From: an uncultured Chitinophaga sp.
GTDB taxonomy: Bacteria > Bacteroidota > Bacteroidia > Chitinophagales > Chitinophagaceae
NCBI RefSeq assembly: GCF_937898475.1
Contig: NZ_CALEJS010000039.1
Coordinates: forward strand, 186,001-250,000
Direction: 5' to 3'
DNA length: 64,000 nucleotides
Position numbers and translations under genes: made by a program. Below, one piece after another: positions 17,515 to 25,600 of this stretch. Position 1 is the stretch's first letter, and the number at the start of each line of letters is the position of its first letter. The notes beneath the pieces were generated by a model, which was not told the DNA's origin, did no database searches, and worked only from the letters and a program-made list of their open reading frames with translations.

Positions 17515-18564
17515 TTATATACGCTGCCTTAATCGCAGTGATGCTGATCTGTATTCAGCATCCTTATTGGGAACGCTATTACGGTCAGCAGATACATCCG
17601 CCTGCGGAAGCGCAAATGCCTGGCTGTTGGTCAGCGTCCCATCCGGTACCAGGTCGCCAAAGATGCCGTTTACATATGCTTCCAGTATCCGGGCGCCCGC
17701 TGCTTTACCTCCGCCATTCTGTATGGCAGCCAGCGCCTCACTGCGGTGCTGCCAGGCTGCCCATACAAGGTATTGGGGCGCTTCTATTTCTTCCAGTACG
17801 CCGCGCAGCCAGGACGCATGTGTGCTTACCGTTCCTTCATTTACTATTGCCTGTACCCTTTCCTTATGCGTATGTTCACAATACAGTGCATACAGCAGGG
17901 GCAGGGTCACTTTTCCCCTGTCGAGGTCTGACACTGATTTGCCCGACCAGATGCCTTCTCTGTCATTTAATATCTGGATGGCAAGGCCCAGATGGTGGCC
18001 GTAGGCATAGCAGGCATTCCAGATGTCACGGTTGGCGCTTACTGCCACTGCTCCAAGCCAGGCGGCGCAGCCAAAGGGCGTACCGGCTTTCAGATCCATC
18101 ATTTTCCAGTAGCTTTCGAACGTAGCGGCACGGTTGCTGAGGTCCATATCCTGTCCGGCGCCCATTTGCATAAGTTTATCCAGGTACACCTCCTGTACAT
18201 GATTGCGCCTTTCATTATCGATAATGGCCGTGTGCAATATTTGCAGGGAGATCATTTTAAAGGCGAATGCGAAGTTCCAGGCGCGGTTTTCTCCTGCCAC
18301 ATTCCAAAGGGTGTCTACACGGTCTTTATCACTAAGATCATCCAGTATGCGCAGGCTGATAGCACCGGCCAGGAGTGCGGCAGTTACACCTGTAGCCTGC
18401 AAGGCATTACCGCCTGCATACTGGCAGCAGGCCATGGGGATGCCGGTTTCAGGAGGCAGATCTTTTTCCATCCACTTTTCGGCAATGTATTTCAGTGCCT
18501 GCCAATCCGGGGGAATATGTGCAAACAGCTTTGCTTTAATATCATTTGTAAAGGGAGTTAACAT
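17515..18564 (-). CDS. Polyprenyl synthetase family protein (class I isoprenoid-synthase fold)
   Basis: 349 residues, nearly all helical. The first aspartate motif is present as ILDDLSDKD (DDxxD at 75-79), followed by a KAGTPFGCAAWLGA segment (about 159-172) like the KTG region. The second motif is altered to QILNDREGIW (about 197-206), with DRGKVTLPLLYAL after it (216-227), as in small ComQ-like and other divergent prenyl synthases. It may condense or transfer isoprenyl diphosphates. It is unlikely to be the housekeeping enzyme because it is embedded between a 208-aa unknown gene (15 bases) and the YkgJ gene inside the injection-system operon. The C-terminal 60 residues look unrelated to the family. 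Confidence 0.78.
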   Translation of the reverse strand: MLTPFTNDIKAKLFAHIPPDWQALKYIAEKWMEKDLPPETGIPMACCQYAGGNALQATGVTAALLAGAISLRILDDLSDKDRVDTLWNVAGENRAWNFAFAFKMISLQILHTAIIDNERRNHVQEVYLDKLMQMGAGQDMDLSNRAATFESYWKMMDLKAGTPFGCAAWLGAVAVSANRDIWNACYAYGHHLGLAIQILNDREGIWSGKSVSDLDRGKVTLPLLYALYCEHTHKERVQAIVNEGTVSTHASWLRGVLEEIEAPQYLVWAAWQHRSEALAAIQNGGGKAAGARILEAYVNGIFGDLVPDGTLTNSQAFALPQADVSADRNSVPNKDAEYRSASLRLRQRI

Positions 18565-18579
18565 GGGGCTTTTGATCGT

Positions 18580-19206
18580 CTATTTTTTACGTAATGCTTC
18601 TCTTGCTTTCAGACGTTCCGGCAACGGGGCCCGGGGATCGAATTCCCTGCCATAGATCTTTGCCAACAGCCCTGCGGCCAGGTCACCGCGTTGCCATTGA
18701 AGGTCTATCGCCTCGGTGTTGGATTCTCCTTCCACATAGCTCAGTGGCGTGTTATCGGCTAATACCTTTGTCAGGCCATCCTGTATGGAAGGGATGGCAA
18801 GCAAATGTTGCGTCACTGGTCTGTCTGTCATACCAGGTTCATTCCACCAGTCGGCCTGCAGCTGTTTCAGCGCAGCACAATAGGCTGCCTGTAATGAGGC
18901 ATTGTCTACTATCTGCTTAAAAGCAGGTGAGATCTCTGCCATAAAGAACAGCTCTATGGGTGTAAAGTGGCTGGGTTCGGGCAGCTGTTCCTGCAGCTGT
19001 GCCTCCAGCTTTTTCCCGCTTTTAAGCACGTCTGCAGAAAAATGGCGCCGGCTTTCTTCCAGCATATCTTTTATAGTTGCTTTTATGGCGGTGTCATGAC
19101 TGTTATTCATAGTTCGGTTTTTGGGCATACACGAGTATGCGCTTACTGACGAGTAAAAAAGCAGCCAAAGCATCACGCCCGGCAGCAATGAGCGTGTATA
19201 TTTCAT
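18580..19206 (-). CDS. Hypothetical helical protein of the cargo block (208 aa)
   Basis: The ATG at 19204-19206 overlaps the stop of the preceding DUF4157 gene as ATGA, which supports this start and translational coupling. The first 25 residues are hydrophobic and signal-like; a later ATG at 19110 (MNNSHDTAIKATIKDM) would give a cytosolic 176-residue product. The rest is helical with no motif I recognise, ending in a basic tail (RLKAREALRKK). Tight coupling to the DUF4157 protein suggests a chaperone, partner or protective protein for it, but there is no direct sequence support for any of these. Confidence 0.7.
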   Translation of the reverse strand: MKYTRSLLPGVMLWLLFYSSVSAYSCMPKNRTMNNSHDTAIKATIKDMLEESRRHFSADVLKSGKKLEAQLQEQLPEPSHFTPIELFFMAEISPAFKQIVDNASLQAAYCAALKQLQADWWNEPGMTDRPVTQHLLAIPSIQDGLTKVLADNTPLSYVEGESNTEAIDLQWQRGDLAAGLLAKIYGREFDPRAPLPERLKAREALRKK

Positions 19207-20603
19207 ATGCCTGGTATTTTATCCACTCCGCTTGTTGAGGTGACTTCAACATCATTAAACTTCTTAAAGGCTTCATCCCTTCCTTTCATACGGGCATCTG
19301 TGGCATCCAGCAGTTGTGGCGTTTGTTCTTTGTAATGACTGCGGGAGCTGTCGTATTCAAAGCCCCATAATATGGATCCGTAATTTACGCCTGATGTCAT
19401 ATCCATTGCTGTAGCTACAAACTCCATAGCGGTTGGATCAAGTACACCCGGGGCATCCCGCATCATGGGTTTGGCGCCCCCATGCTCACCTATCCTGGTA
19501 GTGGATTTCTGTGTCAGTTTGCCGCTGGCGTCCTTGGCCATTCCGTAGAAGGGCGTTTTATCCCTGGCCGGGTTGGCCCTGTCCACCCGCCATCCATCTT
19601 TTGTTGCCCGCTTAGCCCGCTCTTCGGTCATGCCCGGGTCGTCTTTGGTGGTAGACCATTTTCCGGCTGCTGTTCCTCTTCTCACTGTCTGTATAAATGC
19701 AATCTTGCTGCCTTTGGTTTTTTCATTCGGGTCCATCTCTACCTTAAAGAAATAAGTGCCCCAGCCGCTGGCAGAAGGTTTTTTATCCAATCCATGTTCC
19801 ACATCAAAATTACCAAAGGTACCTTTCAGGGTAGTTTTGTTACGCCCGATGGGAGGGGAGAAGGATGGAGAACTGGAGCAGGCCCTCATCGTTTTGGGGC
19901 TGTCTGTTCTGGATACTTTTTGTTGCTGTTGTTGTTTCCCAAAGATGTTCTCTTTTGTATCAGTACTGGTAAACCCGCCGAGCTCTTTCCGGAAGGCAGC
20001 GCTGTTATTCTGGGTATGTTTTGCCGGTGGATATACCGGCCGGGTAGACATACTTGTGCCTCCCTGCTGCTGTGCCACATGAGTAAGTTCATGGGCGGTC
20101 AGCGGGTTCACGCCGGGCTCCTGCCCCCTGCCGTAGAAAATATTATTATCGTAGGTGAATGCATATGCATTGATCTGTTTATTCAATGCTTCAGCTTTGG
20201 TGCCTGTATGCACTTTTACTTTACTGAAATCCGTATTGAAGGCAGGCTCCATATAACCCTTTACATCACCCGGTAAAGACTGCCCTCCACCTTTGGCCTC
20301 ATTGATCTGTCCTTCCAGGGCAGCGGCCCTGTCTTTATCCGGTTCTGCTGCAGTGGTGGACGGGGCTGATGGTTGTGAGGGTAATGAAATGCTGGTGCCG
20401 GTGAACATGGTGGATGCAACCTGGTTCGCTTCATTTTCATGGGCGTCATCCTGCCGGCCAACGATCAGCTTTGCCTGAACGGGTTTGCTGAAGAAGCTGT
20501 TCCCCTGCTGGTTGTCAACCAGTTTATTATCAGCATTTTTATCGAAGAACGGGGTGCTGTCTGTTTGGGGCTGTCTTCTATCTTTAGGTAACCTGGATCT
20601 CAT
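19203..20603 (-). CDS. DUF4157 (eCIS core domain) protein, effector candidate A
   Basis: 466 residues. An N-terminal leader contains PFFDKN (18-23), FFSKPVQAKL (37-46) and DDAHENEANQVA, a pattern seen in DUF4157 proteins. The DUF4157 domain covers about 105-182, with the zincin-like motif HELTH at 171-175 preceded by VKVHTG and AYAFTYDNNIFYGRG. From about 235 a distinct C-terminal domain follows (FSPPIGRNKTTLKGTFG to the end, with conserved DRANPA and KTPFYGMAKDASGKL); I cannot assign it to a family. DUF4157 proteins are strongly associated with eCIS loci as cargo. It is a close paralogue of the gene immediately upstream, and both end in a DKxPGI sequence. Confidence 0.85.
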   Translation of the reverse strand: MRSRLPKDRRQPQTDSTPFFDKNADNKLVDNQQGNSFFSKPVQAKLIVGRQDDAHENEANQVASTMFTGTSISLPSQPSAPSTTAAEPDKDRAAALEGQINEAKGGGQSLPGDVKGYMEPAFNTDFSKVKVHTGTKAEALNKQINAYAFTYDNNIFYGRGQEPGVNPLTAHELTHVAQQQGGTSMSTRPVYPPAKHTQNNSAAFRKELGGFTSTDTKENIFGKQQQQQKVSRTDSPKTMRACSSSPSFSPPIGRNKTTLKGTFGNFDVEHGLDKKPSASGWGTYFFKVEMDPNEKTKGSKIAFIQTVRRGTAAGKWSTTKDDPGMTEERAKRATKDGWRVDRANPARDKTPFYGMAKDASGKLTQKSTTRIGEHGGAKPMMRDAPGVLDPTAMEFVATAMDMTSGVNYGSILWGFEYDSSRSHYKEQTPQLLDATDARMKGRDEAFKKFNDVEVTSTSGVDKIPGI

Positions 20604-20681
20604 TACCGTAAGGGATTATGGTTGCTTAAAATTACGTTTATTCCTCCTGGAATTTACAATTTATTGTCCGGAAGAAAAGGC

Positions 20682-22085
20682 TTATATGCCTGGCACTTTA
20701 TCTATTCCACTGGCAGGAGTGGCTATTGCCGTATTCCACTTTTTGAGCGCTTCGTCCCTGCCTTTCATTCTGGGGTCTGCCGGATCCAGCAGCCTGGGGG
20801 TTTCTTCCTTATAGTAGTTCTTAGAGCTGTCATATTCATATCCCCATGCCACTGTGCCATAATTGACCCCTGTGCTCATATCCATGGCGGTAGCGGCAAA
20901 CTGCATGGCATCAGGGTCGGCTACTCCGGGTACATCCCTCATCATAGCGGTGTTTCCGCCAAATTCGCCTATCCTGGTAGTTGACCGTTGCGTTAGCTTA
21001 CCGCTGGCATCCTTGGCCATTCCATAGAAGGGTGTTTTATCTTTTGCCGGGTTGGCCCTGTCAAGCCGCCATCCTTCAGCGGTAGTACGTTTGGCGCGGT
21101 CTTCACCAACATTCGGGTCTTCTTTTTTAGTGAACCATTTTCCACCAGGCGCTCCAGATCTTACCGTTTGTACAAAGGCGATCTTACTGCCCTTGGTCTT
21201 TTCGTTGGGTGTCATTTCCACTTTAAAAAAATAATCACCAAAACCGCTGGCAGACGGCGCTTTATCCAATCCATGCTCCACTTCGAAGTCGCCAAAAATA
21301 CCTTTCAGTTTCGTGTTCTTATGACCAATGGGAGGGGAGAACGAAGGTGAACTACTGCAGGAGCGAAGTGTTTTCGGGCTTTCCTGTTTGGATACTTTTT
21401 GCTGCTGCCGTTTGCCACCCCTGAGATTTTCTTTGGTATCTGTACTTGTGAACTCACCGGTATCTTTTTTGAAAACGGCACTGTTGCTTTGGGCCTGTTT
21501 ACCTGGTGGGTAGGCCGGTTGGGACGACAGGTTTGTTCCTCCCTGCTGTTGCGCCACGTGGGTTAGCTCGTGGGTGGTCAACGGGTTCACTCCGGGTTGC
21601 TGGCCTTTGCCGTAGAAGATATTGTTGTCGTACGTAAAGGCATATGCATTGATCCGGTTGGTCAAAGCTTCGGGCCTGCTACCGGTGTGTACTTTTACCT
21701 GGCTGAAGTCTGTATTAAATGCAGGCTCCATATGGCTTTTTACATCAGCCGGTAAAGATTGTCCGCCACCTTTCGCATCATTGATCTCACCTTCCAGCGT
21801 GGCGGCCCGCTGTTTATCCGGTTCTGCCTGTGCAGGTGCCGCAGCGGGGGCTTGTGCAGGTAAGGACATGCCTGTTGCACCAAACATACCTGCCGCTACC
21901 TGGTTTGCTTCATTTTCGTAAGCGTCATCCTGTTGTCCAATGCGCAGGCGGGCCTGTACAGGTTTAGTGAAAAAACTGGTGTTTCCCGGCTGGCTAAGCA
22001 GGTGATTGTCCCTGTTCTTATCAAAGAAGGGATTGTTGTCCTGCCTGGGAGGCTGCAGCCTGTCCTTTGGAAGCCTGGATTTCAT
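20682..22085 (-). CDS. DUF4157 (eCIS core domain) protein, effector candidate B
   Basis: 467 residues, aligned end to end with the 466-residue protein downstream: the same leader (SRLPKDR, PFFDKN, FFTKPVQARL, DDAYENEANQVA), the same DUF4157 block with HELTH at 172-176 and the same C-terminal domain (HGLDKAPSASGFGDYFF, DRANPAKDKTPFYGM, SGIDKVPGI). Differences concentrate in the linker around 185-245 and in short loops. The two genes are in tandem with 78 bases between them, so they arose by duplication. Loading into the injection particle is the likely fate of both. The enzymatic activity of the C-terminal half is unknown; whether the HELTH motif is catalytic in this family is also not established. 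Confidence 0.85.
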   Translation of the reverse strand: MKSRLPKDRLQPPRQDNNPFFDKNRDNHLLSQPGNTSFFTKPVQARLRIGQQDDAYENEANQVAAGMFGATGMSLPAQAPAAAPAQAEPDKQRAATLEGEINDAKGGGQSLPADVKSHMEPAFNTDFSQVKVHTGSRPEALTNRINAYAFTYDNNIFYGKGQQPGVNPLTTHELTHVAQQQGGTNLSSQPAYPPGKQAQSNSAVFKKDTGEFTSTDTKENLRGGKRQQQKVSKQESPKTLRSCSSSPSFSPPIGHKNTKLKGIFGDFEVEHGLDKAPSASGFGDYFFKVEMTPNEKTKGSKIAFVQTVRSGAPGGKWFTKKEDPNVGEDRAKRTTAEGWRLDRANPAKDKTPFYGMAKDASGKLTQRSTTRIGEFGGNTAMMRDVPGVADPDAMQFAATAMDMSTGVNYGTVAWGYEYDSSKNYYKEETPRLLDPADPRMKGRDEALKKWNTAIATPASGIDKVPGI

Positions 22086-22107
22086 AACCTTATGAGATGA
22101 TGTATGT

Positions 22108-22608
22108 TCAATTATTGTGCGTTTTAATCATACCGCTGTCAAGACATTTCATCAGGTAGCTGACAACGCCATAGCGTGCATATCTGCCGATCGGATGACC
22201 AAAGCGTACATCGCCGAATTCAGGGGCCAGTTCCTGCAGTTCCTGGTTGAATTTACCGAATGTGGTATCGTCTACATACAGCAGCGTTACTGAACGTTCG
22301 CTGCCATCGAACAGGTAGTCCACTTTTTCAGCAGATCCGCCTGCAGGGTTGTTGGTAATCACGTATTCAAACTGCAGAAGCGTAATGAGTCTTGCTTCCT
22401 TTTCGGTATTAATACTGTCAAAATCCCGGGGCAGTATATCATCCAGGTGTGCAAGATCATCTTTGTTCACAGCGGGAATGAAGCCAATATGAAAAAGAGG
22501 GCTGAAGCCTATATCAAATATGTTTTCAAATAAAGCAGCAACGGATGCTTCTTCTTCCAGGGGTTGATGCCTGATATGTATTGTTTTATCGCTCATAATA
22601 GCAATCAT
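22108..22608 (-). CDS. Hypothetical protein of the cargo block (166 aa)
   Basis: A mixed alpha/beta protein rich in acidic residues, with no recognised motif. It begins 19 bases after the 1578-residue DUF4157 protein and ends 22 bases before effector candidate B. An ATG four codons in (22594-22596) is an alternative start. Its position directly after the large effector candidate would suit a chaperone, adaptor or immunity protein, but nothing in the sequence separates these options. No signal peptide or membrane segment is visible, so it should act in the cytosol. Confidence 0.65.
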   Translation of the reverse strand: MIAIMSDKTIHIRHQPLEEEASVAALFENIFDIGFSPLFHIGFIPAVNKDDLAHLDDILPRDFDSINTEKEARLITLLQFEYVITNNPAGGSAEKVDYLFDGSERSVTLLYVDDTTFGKFNQELQELAPEFGDVRFGHPIGRYARYGVVSYLMKCLDSGMIKTHNN

Positions 22609-22627
22609 TCCATTTGTAATTTACAAT

Positions 22628-25600
22628 TTATCGTTCATATCCCGAGCCTCCAAGCTGGTTGTATCGCGTCTGCAGCTCGCCTATATCGCCGAAGTGGGTG
22701 TTGGTCCACTCTCTCCGCGATGGGCTTCTTCCTCCCTTCAGTCCTTTATTCCAGTATGCCTGTCTCCATTCTGCCACTCCCCTTGCATGTTCTCTCAATA
22801 GTGATTCATCCGCTCCGCGTTCCGCCAGCCGGATAAATTCAACCAGCCTGTTATGGTATTCTACAATAGGGTTTTGCCATTCGGTCATAAACTCTCCGGA
22901 TGTCAGCACTTTTCTTCTGCCATCGGGATATTCCATGACCCTTTCTGTCGGGAGTACCTTATCTGCTCCAAACCTTTCTGTTACCTGGCGGATATGGCCC
23001 ACTTCGTGTTCAAGATCCAGGAAGCGCATTCCCCTGCGCACAAACAGCACTTTTTCAACCCTTATCACTTCGCCCGCCTCATTCACCACTTCCACTACAG
23101 ATACATGCGGGTCTCCGGGTATTTCTCTGACCTCAAATCCTTTATTTCTTACTTCGGCCATCAGCTCAGCATACTGCGGGTGGTCTTCCATCGCTACAGT
23201 GCCTTGCCTGATAGTTTCCGGAGTTGCGGGTTCTCCGGTTTTGGCGCCGGTGTCCAACCTGCGTGCCGGTGACCTGCCACGGGTGTCTCTCCTGTTTAGC
23301 GGATCTCTGAAGAAGTCGCGGATGGCTCTTCCGGCTGAGCGCAATCCCCTTGCGATGCTTCTTCCGGCGCTGCCTATCATCCTTCCCACAGAACGGATAC
23401 CGCTCCTGGCCCATCTACCGATCGCCCTGGCCCTTCTGCCGAAGCCTCCCCATCTGAACGGTCTTCTTCTGAACAAACCTTGCCATGCATTCCTTAAACC
23501 GCCCGATCTTACAAATTTCCAGGCGCCCCTTACCATCAGGATAGTGGTAACGAACTTAAATACACCTTCCCCAAACAGCCAGCCGCGCTGGAATGGTGAC
23601 AAACCGTCTTGTGCAAAGGCATTATAGATATCAGTTACGCCAATGGTGTCCAGCAGGGCCATTCCGAATGTGCCCCATCCGCCGGCGGCGCCTCTTTCCA
23701 TCCGGGCCTGGTAAGCTTCGTATACACCGTATGCGATCAGTGCGATGGCTGCTAATGCCACGATAAATTCAGCTACGGCAGCAGATAATCCCAGGAATAT
23801 AAGCCCGGCTACGATAGCCTTAAATGCCAGTACCACCACGATGGCTACAGCAATCAGCACTACCAGTGCTGCGATCACTCCGACGATGAACATGCCCACG
23901 TCGCGGATGGTAGACAATACCGGATGATCATAATCCCATGCGGCATCATCGGCGGCTTCCTGCATTTTGGCACCCAGCCCGGCAAGCGCTTCATCATTTT
24001 TCGCTAATCCTTCGTTAACTGCTTCGTCAATTTTGGTGCGGGTCTCTGAGATGGTCTCATTGAAAGCTGATTCCAGGTCTGTATAGGATGTTTGCAGTTC
24101 TGTTTCAGCGCTGGATTCAGATTCGCTGAAGGATTCTGCCAGCCCGGTTGTGATATCATCAAATGAAGTATCCAGGTTTTGCAGCAGCTCCTCTATACTT
24201 GTATCTACGCCTTCATCAAATTGCTGCAGCTGGGTTTCAACATCTGCTTCCATGTTGTTCAGCGCCTGCTGGGTAGTGCCCACCTTTTCTGCAAATGTTC
24301 CGCTCAGTACAGCCGCTGTTTCCCGGAAGCCGCCTATAGCAGTATCAGCTACCTGGCTAAGGTAGGCCATCACTTCGTTGCCAAAGTCCTGTGCTGCGGC
24401 CGGGTCAGGATCTTCCACTGCAGACAGTGTGGCGGTAGATTCTGCTTCTATCTGCTGCAATTGGGTGATCACATCAGGAAGTGCTGCATCTGTTTGCGCT
24501 ATTGCTTCATCTACGCCGCTGGTCACCTGGTCTTCTACCTGCAGGGCATATTGATCCAGCTGGTCCATCACCTGCTGTTCCTGGTTGTCCAGCTGTTCCC
24601 TGGCGCTTTCCGCCTGTTGCTGCAGCAGGTCGCGCGCCTGGTCTGCCTGATCTTCCAGGGTGCTGATGGCATCTGCTACCTGGTCGTCTACATTATCATG
24701 CAGTTCCTGCAAGGTATCTGCCAGGCCGCTCTTTGCTTCCGTAGCCTGCTCTACAAAGGAGGCGGGAATGTCGGCCGTCAGTTCTGCGATAGCGTCCAGC
24801 AGCTCCGGTCTTTTCGATTCAATTTCCCTGGCTGTTTCATTAGCCACTCCAATTGCGGCATTTCGCTGTTCCATCCCTCTTTCATCTGAGGGAAAGGAAG
24901 CCGCTTTTTGGGCGCCTTGTGTTCTTGCAGCAGCCACTTGTTCGGTTACCCTGTTATTGACGGTTTCCTGGCTGGTAGTGGTCATGTCTTCTACTTCCGT
25001 CACCTTGTCTTCTGCCAGGGTATCTAAGTTTGTTTCGTGATCTGCAAATATTGCTGTCAGCCGGTCTTTACTGGATTGGCCGGCCATTTCAACGCTGGCG
25101 GTACGTTGGGTAAGCCGTTCTGTTATCTGCCCGTCTGCTGTTGTGATGGTTGTTTCCAGTGCCACACGGCGGGCTGCGAAGTTTGCCCGCAATGTATTCC
25201 TTTTTTCCTCGACGATGCCCAGGAGCGTATTCCTTAAAAGGTTGCCCTGCAGTATAGCATCTGCTTTCACTGCATCTGCTTCCTGCTGCACCTGTTGCTG
25301 CCTGGCCTGGGCGTGTGCGCTGATCTGTTGTATAATGCCATCCGCGCTGAATACAGACTGTGGCCCGGCTTCTTCTTCTGAGTCGGCGGCTGTTTCGCTT
25401 GCCTGCATTTCCGGCATGAAATTGCCTTCTTCGCCATCCTCTTGCTGGCGTTGAATGTTGAGAGCTTCTCCTCCGTTATTTTCTTCAGGAGGTGGGGTCA
25501 GATCCTCACCAGTAGCCGATCCGGTTTGTTCTGCTGCACTGGCAGGTTCCTCATCCGGTACACTGCCCAGGAGTTCTTCAAAAGAAGGCATGGGTGCTAC

